Shown one piece after another: positions 22,362 through 33,100 of a stretch of 64,000 nt of DNA. Position numbers and translations under genes: made by a program. Position 1 is the stretch's first letter. Every line of letters begins with the position of its first letter. The DNA is taken from assembly GCA_009193035.1 (NCBI GenBank), contig SWDT01000124.1, positions 62,001-126,000 on the forward strand. Direction: 5' to 3'. Source of the stretch: Halicephalobus mephisto. Taxonomy: Eukaryota > Nematoda > Chromadorea > Rhabditida > Panagrolaimidae. The notes under the pieces are model-generated. The model was not told the origin of the DNA and did not search any database. It worked only from the letters and a program-made list of their open reading frames with translations.

Positions 22362-23605
22362 ATGACACTAAAAGAAATTGCCGACATCATTGTAAAGATC
22401 GCCACTCACTTTGATGACATTACCGTTTACCTAAACCTGATTTTTCCTGGTTTATTTGTGATTGTTATTGGTTATGATTTGATACGGAAGAAATCCCCCA
22501 TGAGGACTTCTTTCTTCATTATTTCTTTTGCAAATATTGCTCTCAACTTTATTTGGAGGTCAAGTCGACGTGTTTATGAGGCTTTTCTTACAGAATTTAC
22601 CTACTGCATTTACTTAACTATTTGGAAATTGGGTTTTGCATTCGATGGGTTGATATTGTTCGTCCTCGCTGTCAATCGATTCACCGCTTTGGTTTATCCT
22701 ATGGCTTACAGTAGAGTTTGGTCTAACAGAAACACCATCTTAATTATTGTTATTTGTTCCCTTATATCGATGCTGTATACCTCGTTTATTAATTTCTATC
22801 CATTAGATAAGTGGAGCAAAGCGCTGTACGGTTGTATTGCATCAGTGCTTAGTCTCATTTCGGCCACAGTTGGGCTAATCATTTCAATCATTTGTGTTCT
22901 GAAAACAGATGGTTCTATCCAGAAGAAAAAGGTGAAGGCAGAACGGAAATTGTTGATAACTTCGTTTCTCCTCGTCATCTTTCACATTATTCTGAATTTA
23001 CGCGGCGCTTTCCGTGATCTTTCTGGCTTCAATGAGAACATGAAATTGGATTTCGGAGTCATTGGAAACGCTATATTTTACGTATTAAAAGTTATTGCGT
23101 TCTTCGGAGTAATGGGAGGGATGCCTGTGTTAGTATTCATCACTAGGTAATTTCGTTAAAGGAGAAACTTCAAATCATTTTGGAAAGTGTATTTTTTCGA
23201 GAATCATTGAACATTCTTTTTTATTTTCGTTAATTTTTGATTAAAAATGGATTATTTTTGCTTTTATATAAATGTTAGTTTCAATATGTATTGGTTCTGA
23301 AAGCAAAAAAGTTTAAAAATTAACCTACTTTTCATTGAAATTTAGAAAACAAATTTATCCTGACATTCTCGAACAGGCAATGTGCTTTCATTTCGAAATA
23401 ATCTGAAATTGATGTTTCCCCTTTAAAAGCATTTAAAAAATTAAGATTTCAAAGCTTTAGTAAATTGGTGAGACAAGCGTTTTGGAGATTCCCAGTCATC
23501 GCTTTCTGCTTGAATCTACTTCCGGAAACATGCAATCTCAAAAAAAAGAATGCCTCTATGTCCAAGATAACCGCGTTTACTATTATGAGGAGATCACCTA
23601 AATGA
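22362..23605 (+). CDS. two-exon 7TM chemoreceptor (Srg/Srv-like)
   Basis: Exons 22362-23146 (785 nt) and 23461-23605 join in phase 2 (ACTAG|GTAATT ... CTTTAG) to give 309 residues. The ATG at 22362 is chosen because it aligns with the starts of all paralogues; the frame is open 17 codons further upstream but lacks an ATG. Motifs: I-G-Y-D-L-I-R, F-D-G-L-I-L-F-V-L-A-V-N-R-F-T-A-L-V-Y-P, A-E-R-K-L-L-I-T-S-F, tail LVRQAFWRFPVIAFC. The donor is GTAATT rather than GTAAGT. It is the last of three same-strand tandem copies. Confidence 0.87.
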
Positions 23606-24211
23606 TTGATTAGATACCGAATTTCAAGAGATGAATCAACAAATCCTTACACACTAACTCAACTGATTGTTGCAAGTAAACTAAAAGTTTTATTACAGTG
23701 ATGCAATTACGAAAGTAAACTATACATAAAAACACAAACATCGAAGTTAACTTTCTATTGAATATCGTCATAAATCTCAAAGGAAGTTCCAGACTTAGTT
23801 TGAAAATGAATCTCAATATTAGTAATCTGACTTTTTTCTTTTATCCATCTAGCATTAAATAAAATTTCAAATTTACATTTCTGATAAGCAATTTTCTATT
23901 TCCCCTGATCTGTTTCTAATTAGACACCGTCTACGTGGCCAATTCTTTTAGTGTCTACCCAGGTCTACACTTAACTATTATTCTTCAAGGATATAATTAT
24001 GTACAGTTGATAAAAGATATGTTGTTTGCTTTTTGACGAATTCTGATATCTTTAATCAATATTAAAGTTCTAAACATTAACGAAAATATACAGGTCATTG
24101 ACTACCTCTTTAACTTTGTATTTCAGAGTTCGATTTCCTAATAAACATGATTTGTTTGTTTCCCTGTATCTTGGCTTTATTACTTCAAAATCAAATTAAA
24201 AATCGAATCAA
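23606..24211. other. intergenic stretch between convergent receptors
   Basis: No feature is recognised beyond 3' flank sequence similar to that of the tandem receptors near 23610-23640 (TTTCAAGAGATG, compare 20820). Confidence 0.5.
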
Positions 24212-25252
24212 TTATTTGAAATTCAAAGAAAATGATGAACTTGGCTGAGGAAAAACTTGAACTGTTGGTTCAGAGATTTCACTGATTAACTTCAGTTTTG
24301 AAAACGATGTTAATATCCATCCTTTTGTAAAGTTCCAGTAAGGTGTAATGCAGACAATATTGATTAAAACAGAAACAAGAGGGAAAGCCACTACCATTAT
24401 CATAATTATTTGGCCGTACAAAGTAGGAAGTTCAATATGGAAATAAGCTTGAATAATATAATCGGAAATCGGGAAGACAATGCACAAAAATGGGGCTAGT
24501 AATTGAACGAGCAAAGTTCGTGTTAGTTGAAGATGCAATTTGTAGGTCGTTGGAGAGAAGCTGGAAACGTTCTTTTTGAGAGTCCTGATGATGTACCAAC
24601 AACAAATTATTGAAAGTGATTGAGAAAATGTAAACATGATTCCAACGAATGAAACTATATATGGAGTTGCAGGGTGATAAACGTCGAACATAACAATCTG
24701 AGCCCAAGGTAGTAGATCAATGTAAGATTCTTCTGGATAGAACTTCAATAGTTCATACATTCTCTCTTCTGTCGCCACTACAGTAAAGTGGGCAGGAAGA
24801 GCGATTGAAAAACCAATCACTCCTCCCAGAACAATAGTCAGAGCAACTGCTAGGGGAGACATGAAGTATTTATGAAGTGTTTGATTTGGATGGATTACTG
24901 TAAACCTATACATCAGACACCAATTTTGATCCTCCACCACGGCAACCAGAAGGAAAAGAAAGAATGTTGTGATAATTCTTGCAGCATCGTATCCTAAGAT
25001 ACACGAGATATCTTCTCCTATCCCAGTATAGTAGAGTCCGGGAGCAGGGAAAAATAGTCCTGGAGTGATGACTAATCCGAGATGAATATTGAATATTATA
25101 TCCCAAAAAGTAACGTAGGCCAGTAATTTACCATATTCACTCATCTGTTTAGGCGATTTGAAACACATGAGGAAGAAGGCGTACATTTGTAAAAAAAAGG
25201 TTAGTACTGTAAGAAACAATAAAGTTATTTCATAAGCGTTCGTTACTTGCAT
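24212..25252 (-). CDS. Str-superfamily (Srh/Sri-like) chemoreceptor
   Basis: A single uninterrupted frame of 346 codons runs from the ATG at 25252. The frame is open five codons further upstream, but without an ATG. Seven hydrophobic segments are visible, with C-F-K-S-P-K-Q-M-S-E-Y-G-K after TM1, a P-A-P-G-L-Y-Y-T-G-I block after TM2, M-Y-R-F-T-V-I-H-P after TM3, and L-H-L-Q-L-T-R-T-L-L-V-Q-L-L-A-P entering TM6. The last pattern (Q...L...Q...P) is typical of Srh and Sri receptors. The intronless structure is unusual for these families and could mean a retrocopy or intron loss. Str-superfamily receptors act in chemosensory cilia. Confidence 0.8.
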   Translation of the reverse strand: MQVTNAYEITLLFLTVLTFFLQMYAFFLMCFKSPKQMSEYGKLLAYVTFWDIIFNIHLGLVITPGLFFPAPGLYYTGIGEDISCILGYDAARIITTFFLFLLVAVVEDQNWCLMYRFTVIHPNQTLHKYFMSPLAVALTIVLGGVIGFSIALPAHFTVVATEERMYELLKFYPEESYIDLLPWAQIVMFDVYHPATPYIVSFVGIMFTFSQSLSIICCWYIIRTLKKNVSSFSPTTYKLHLQLTRTLLVQLLAPFLCIVFPISDYIIQAYFHIELPTLYGQIIMIMVVAFPLVSVLINIVCITPYWNFTKGWILTSFSKLKLISEISEPTVQVFPQPSSSFSLNFK

Positions 25253-27135
25253 TTCCGCATGTGGCAACTGACGAGTTATCAGTAAAACCTAATACTTATA
25301 AAGCAAAGGACAGGTGAAAAGAGTTCTTTAATGCCTATGGGCATGAAAATAGAATTAAAAGCAATTTCTTAAATTCTGTCTGTCGGAAAAGTCTGAAACC
25401 GACCAAAACATAATTTCAAATCTGTTTGCTGAGCGCAAATAGAATGGAGTGTTTATCCACCTGATATATTAACTGTTGATATTTATATTAAAGATCTCAT
25501 GTTAATTTTTGTCAAATGATACAGCTTTGTTCAAACTATGCTTAGAGTTAAATGGTTCTTCCAGAAGCTAACAACCCGATAAAGGCCAAAATGTCAATGA
25601 TCAGACACTACCACAACGAAAATTTATGAAATACACTTGGAAACAGTGAAAATAGAAAAAAATAAAAAATTCTTGCAATCATGGAATCCAACTCACAGAT
25701 GATAACCATTGTGAGTTGAATGAAAGCAAGTTTTAACAATATGAATAGTTGTTTCTACCTCGTTTCCGAACGATGACTTTGAATAGTATCAATGTTGCAA
25801 ACTTTACATTAATTACCCCAATGTTTACTATTATTATGCTGAGAACATGGAATAGTAGTAATTTTTAAAGTGCTCTATTATTTTTAGATATGCCAAAAGA
25901 CAAAAAGGATATAGAAAATGAATGAAAAAGTATTTATTTTAGTGTCGACATTGACGAATTAACTAACAAAGTAGTCTTAATTTAGACCGATGATGTCTAA
26001 AATATTAATAACGTAGGTGCTCAATATTTAATTCAATATTAATAGGACTAGGATAATAAAATATTTAATCATTCACAAATATAGAAGTGTGCTGTTGTGA
26101 TATTAGAGGAAAAAAGTTCAGTTATAGACGTTAAGGCTGTTACTGTCTACAAATGATGTAATGAAGAAAACGCTAATTTATTTCAGAAGTTAATTTAGTC
26201 GTATGGAATCTATGTATAAACAATTACTTTTACATTGATGACCAGTATTTTTTACAAACTTCAAAATAACAACACATAAAATTAAACATCGTCATTTAAA
26301 AAACAAATAATTTCTTTTCATTGTTAATTTCTGAATGTCTAATTCAAAAAAGCCAAATCTTGAAGCCAAAGAATCTTGTCTCTTTGCTTTGTTTCTGTTC
26401 CAATCACTGCTGAATTTATTATACTTAAAAGAACGATCGAAAATTGAAGATACTATATATAAATCTATAAAGTTGTAATTTTACTTTTATTCTTGCTAAT
26501 AACTAATTAAATGTGAAGTGTATTTACTTCCAAACTCAAGTAATTAGATTTTTATAAGAAAGAATAACACAAGTTTTCACTTTTCATTAAATTACATTAT
26601 TCAATTTTTTACGAAATAAATTTTTTACGAAATAAATTTTGTTCATCAGCCGTTCTTAAACAGCAGTCTGTCTGACGTTGTTCAATTTATTATTATTTGT
26701 GATGCCAAATGATCAATAAACGTGGATTTATCATTTAAAATAAGATTTGAGAATAACTGAAAATAAAACAATACCTCATACCTAAACAAAAAAGTTAATT
26801 TTTTGAATGATTTTTTACAAAAAATCATCGAAAGCAACGATTTTCCGAAAATAAACTTATCAAATTTAGTTTTTTTTAAAATATTTTTATGAATTTAGAA
26901 ATAGATTGGTAATTTTAGAATTTTATTATTGTCAATACGATGAAAAAATTTCAATAAAATATAAATATCGAAAATGAAGTTTTCGGTTTTTTTAGGATAA
27001 TTTTGCTCAAATTAAACAATCGATATATTTTACTTTCGATTGAGAACTACCTATCACTTTCTCCAATGTCATTATCAATCCGAAAAAACCATTAAAAATC
27101 ACTCCCTCATCATTATTTTTATTTCCTTGAGAAAA
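25253..27135. other. AT-rich intergenic stretch
   Basis: Separates the receptor region from the KCNQ gene. Only low-complexity AT sequence is visible, including a short direct repeat TTTTTTACGAAATAAATTTT near 26608-26640. No exon is recognised. Confidence 0.6.
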
Positions 27136-30100
27136 ATGTCGAAATCGATTGATTCTGATAACGTTGAATCCGAATACTCTGATTTGACAATCAACAAAAT
27201 CCCCAAAGACTTGTTTGTTAAAAGAGAATCCATCTACAGTCAAGTCATTATGGTACATGAAAAAACATCCGTCTACGAGAAGCTATCTTATCGACAGAAG
27301 ATCAGACTATTCCGAGCAAAGATTTACAACTTCTTAGAAAAGCCGAGAGGAACTGTTAGTTTCCTGTATCATCTGGGTGGGTTGTTCGATAATGAATAAA
27401 TTAGAAACTAAAATATCAAAATAGTCACTAATTTGAACAGATTATAACCGACTTTTGGACACTTTTCTTTTAACTTCCATTGTCGGTAATAATTATTTGG
27501 ATAATGACTGATTTAGATGATTTTTAGAAATTTTTAATACAATTTGAGATTTTTCGATTATTGACTAACAACAATGTCGATTTTTTCAATCATTATCTTC
27601 ATACTAAAGATCATTAGGATAGTGTTTAATTCTGCAAGATTTTTGCTCTCTTATGGACACTATTTTGGTTATTCTCACTATCAGAAGTAATTATCCAGAT
27701 AGTGAGTAACATGGATCATTTTTGAGGGATTTTAAATATCATCCAAGAGTACTTTTCAAAAAGGAAATCCCCACTCCATCAGTCACTATCCTAGTGGTAG
27801 AAACTATCTGGATAGTGACTGATTTAGATGATTTTTAGACACTATTCGAAGTTTATAAAAAGAGTAGTGTTTCTTCGTTCAGTCACTATCCAGTTAATGT
27901 AAAAATAGCGACTAAAAAGAAAGAAAATACGAATTTGAAATATATTCAAATTTCTCCGAAAATAATCAATTTTTAGCGGTCTTCATTTACATAGTTTTTG
28001 TGCATTCCTTCAGCGCTTTGTCTACAGAATGGGGAACAGAAGTCGCTCACTACATGGAGGTCTTCTTAGCTGCTTATTTCATCACTGAATTCGCTGTCAG
28101 AATATGGTCGATCGGAGCAGATGCCAAGTATTCTGGTTTTTCTGGGTTTCTGAAATACATGACCCGGTTAGCCACCTTCATAGACATCGTCATTATAGGC
28201 GTCACTATCATAATCATCATTGCTCATGATGAAAATTATCTCACTCCAGATACTCTTGAAAAAATCCAGTTTCTCCAAATTTTGAGACTTCTCCATATTG
28301 ATCGTCAAATGACCACTTGGAAAATGATCAAAAAGATGATCATCAGAAGTTGCGAAGAATTAGTAGCAATATACTGGATCAGCGGATTAATTTTCTTGTT
28401 GATAGCTTATTTCGTCTATGAAATCGAAACTTTTGCAGAAAATAAAAGACGAGAAATGAACGAAACTGTAGAGCCTACGTTTCAAAATTACGGAGAATCT
28501 TTTTGGTTCGCGATCATTACTGTAATGACGGTAAGTTCACAAAATTCCTAAAATCATTTTTTTTTCGATTTTCACAAAATTCCTGAAATCATTTTTTTTT
28601 CAATTTTCACAAAATTCCTAAAATCATTTTTTTTTCGATTTTCACAAAATTCCTAAAATCTTTTTTTTTCGATTTTGTAACAGAAATTAATCAAAAAACT
28701 AAAATATGTAAAATTCTACAGTAAGAATCAAAAAATTGAAACTTTTACTGCAAAAAGTAATTTTTGAAAAAAAATTCAGAATTTATTAAAAATATTCCGG
28801 AAATTTTTGTTCTCAAATAATTTCGCAAAAATATTTATTTTCAACTTTCGTGATAGTATGATTTTTCCAGGTGGGTTACGGTGACATTGTTCCTAAACAT
28901 TGGATTTCGAAATTGGCCGTCGGAATCCTCTGTTTTTTTGGAGTCTGTGCCTTCGCGGCCGGTTCATCTCTCGTCGGAGTCGGGATGTCCCTCATGGTCG
29001 AAAACGAAACCAAACTACAACAAGCCACAAAAATCCGAAATCTAGCTGCCAGATTAATCCAATCCTGGTACCGTTTCCATCTAATTTCTGATGTCGAAAA
29101 ATTTGCTGAATTTAGTCAATTCCGAAAATTCTGCAGCGATCTACATCACGTCGAAGAACGAATAAAAACTGCAAGGATGCTGGCAAAACAAGCAGTTATA
29201 AAGTAATAATTTTCTAATTCTACAGTATACTGTAGGTGAATTTTAGAAGACAGTCAAAAACTAAAAAATTTACTCAAAATTCTAAAAGACAAGCTTCGTT
29301 TCAAGTAAGTTTTTTCAGATATAAACGTAGTAATCCTTTTTATTATTGATTAGTAATGGTTTTTTATTGCTTCAGATTTGGGCAATTAAACCAAAGAAAG
29401 TGATAATTATAACAAACGCGGTAAAGCAAGATATAATATATAATATATTACGATTATTTAAAGCATTATATAATTACGGTGAACACAAAACGCGAATCAG
29501 GTACATTGATAGTAAAACATAAAGGTCCGATTGTTTTTTTGCATTGATGAATCATTTGCTGTTTTTCCCACTACTGTAAATTTTGACTTCGTTGATAGAT
29601 GTAGATTATTAAAATACAGTAGAACTTGGATATAAGATACCCTTTGGAACCGGGAAAAACGTATGTTATAAGAAAGGATATATTATAGTGGGGGTAAATT
29701 TGAAGGCAGACTAACCAAACTCACTCACACTGTATGCTATAATAAGAGATATGTTATATCAAGGATATCTTATATCCTAGTTCTACTGTACTTTAAGTTT
29801 AGAAATTTCGAAATACAGTAGAACTTGAATATAAGATACCCCTTGGGACCGGGAAAAGTGTATGTTATAAGAAAGGATATATTATAGTGGAGGTCAATTT
29901 GAAGGCAGACTAACCAAACTCACTCATACCGTATGCTATAACCCTAGATATGTTATAACGGGGGTATCTTATATCTTAGTTCTACTGTATTTCAGTTTTC
30001 TATTTTAACGTTTGTTAAACAAAAAATTAATTTACTGAAAACTTGTAACAAATTCTTTGATAAATTTTTGAATTAAAAAATATTAATTTTCTAACTGTAA

Positions 30101-33100
30101 TTACTGTAGGAAAAACACAGCGAATCTTACAATTTCGTGGCTGCAGAATTGGGGTTGCCTACGTTGCTCCACAATTCCGCTCTCATCAACAACGTAGCTC
30201 ACAGCGGAAATTCAAAGGTAATAATCATTTTTAAATTACAGTATCTTTAAAATAATCAAGTTTTCAGATCCACGAAGTTGTAGCCGAACGTTACAAAAAT
30301 AGTATCGCTTTTCATCGGACAGTTTCAACTGCAGAATTACCTCCAGTAAGAATTTCAAAAACAAATTCGAAAATAAATTTCAAAAATTTCCACTTTAACG
30401 TAATTTTAATTTTTTTCAAGATTTTAAACATGAAAAATATAAAATTTTCCGTTAAATTCAAAAATTAAATTTTTAAACATTTATTAAAACTTTTAAATTT
30501 TCGTTTTGGGATTCTGAACAAAAAAATTAATTTTGGATTACAATATAAAAATTAATTTTCCACTTTAACGTAATTTTAATTTTTTTCAAGATTTTAAACA
30601 TGAAAAATATAAAATTTTCTGTTAAATTCAAAAACTAAATTTCCATTTTAACATAATTTTAATTTTTTTCGTTTCAAGATTCTAGACTTGGAAATTACAT
30701 AGTTCCTTGTTTTATATAAAAACCAAATTTCCATTTTAACTTAATTTTAATTTTTTTCGTTTCAAGATTCTAGACTTGGAAATTATGTAGTTCCTTGTTT
30801 TATATAAAAACTAAATTTCCACTTTAACTTAATTTCAACTTTTTTCGTTTCAAGATTCTAGACTTGAAAATTACATAGTTCCTTGTTTTATATAAAAACC
30901 AAATTTCGCGGTGAAAGTTAATTTTTCCAAACAATTGCTTTGAATTTTAACACTTTAATTTCCTATATTAAACTCAAGAGTAATTTTAAATTTTTATTTA
31001 ATTGATGATTTATTGATTTTCAGAAACCGCCGAACTGGAGAAGAGGTTCAAACATTTCTCTCCAACCGAAGATGCTCCAGGTTTGCTCGATTTCGTAATT
31101 TATTTATTTTTTTTAGCATCTTCATTCCATCTCCTTAAATCCGGCCAATGTACCTTCCAGTTCCAGTCAACACCATCTTTCCAGAGACAACGACGTGTCT
31201 ATGGCTTCAGAAGCTTCTCTTGGATCCGTGGAATTCAGCGACGAAGAAAAACTTCTTGAATATTATTACGATCCTTACAATGACGAAACTGCTTCCATCA
31301 GCAAAAGGAGCGTAGATACTACCGTAAACAGTAAGAATTCATATAACAATTTTTCGAAAATCAACGGAACGACGATCACAGAAGCGCGAATTTTGGGATT
31401 TCGTAATTTTGTCTTCCTATGATCATACGGACATAACTGTTTTTTGAAACCAAAGGAAATCGAAGATTCAGAAGCCACTTCAGAAATGTGGACTTTGATA
31501 TTTCGTAACCTCGTCTCCGTAAAACAACAAAAATATCCGTCTTCGAAGGTCGTTCGGGTGTTTATTTTTCGAGTTTTTATCGGAACTTTGTAATTGTTCA
31601 CTTCCGAAGACGGATAGACTTTCATATTCTATATAACTCCAATCCAGAAGCTTCTAGATCTATCCAAGTAGAATGTCTGAAATATTAATTCCAAAATCGC
31701 ATAAAATTACGAAATAATCATCGCCCAAAAATTAGGTTGTGGATTTATTTAGTTTCTAAAAACTTAGAAATTCATTTCGAGACAATTTCGTTACATCATA
31801 TATTTATGATATATGATTTTAAATTGTGCAGTGTTACGAAATACTACCGTTACGGCTTTGATCAAGGTTAGACACAAATATAATATATGACAATATCAAT
31901 AATATTAGTAATATATGACAATATTAACAATATTAATAATATATGATAATATCAATAATCATATCATATATTATAAAGAGCGGAAATGGGCGTTGTTATG
32001 AAATTGTTTCGACGCGAATATCAGGGATCTCATGAGAACTACAGTAACTTGCGCATTGATTTTAATTTTTCACAATATTTGTTTCGTAATTTATGTGCGG
32101 GTAATTTCGTAATTGGTGCTGTGCGAATGTAGGTTTTATTTTTTTTTGCGCATCCATTATTGTGTTAAAGTACTGATAGATAATGAAGTAGTAGTTGGTA
32201 CCTCTGTTATTCCTATGCGAAGAGATCGTCCACGAATTCATTCCATCGTGGATAGGCAAAATTACTACTGGCGCTCGGATGATAGCAACGCTTACAATGT
32301 TTTCAAGATCAACGCATTAGACGAAGAAGAAGATATGATAACCTTTTGGAAGCAGGAAGAGCAGACTACCTCCTGCAGAGACAAGTAAATATGTAGGTAA
32401 GTTTATATATTATTAAATTAAATAATATTAAAATCCTTTCAGAAATCTATGAAATCGAAAGTAGCTATTTTTGATGAGTTTATTCCTTCAATGTGGAATT
32501 CGTTGGATGCTACGGATATCGAATGTATCTGTTATCATACACGTCACTTCCACTTTGAGCAAGAAAAATCTCAACTGAGGTTTGATCAAGTCAATCTTGG
32601 TATATCTACTTGCCCTCAAACTAATGATATTTCTTGAAGATGATCATGTCTATGCGGGAAATTTCAAAAAGAATATCAGAAGATACGACAATGCTTTTGC
32701 CATGACATCTCTGCCGGTGAAATTAGACTTTTCAAGAAATCATGGTCTATTTTTAAACTTCATGGCCAAATCTACTATCTGCTGATGACAGTTGAATGAT
32801 GATATTTTTCCGAAGTATCTTCAGCTCTACTTCTTAAATTCAAATGAAGCTGATCGTGAGCGATTAGGTCATCTAGGCAATGATACTTTCTTACTTTGTA
32901 TTATAACTACTTTGGCGCATTTGTTGAATGAGAATGTCTATGCTAAATCATTTAAAATGATGAAAGACATTACAGAAAGAAATCTCGGGCTAAACGCCAG
33001 AATAGGCTATCTTCTGTTTTATTAAAGCAAGCTGGATAGAAATTAATAAGTTCTCGAACAATCTTCCTGAGGACACGAAAACTTTTGAAAGTATGGATAA

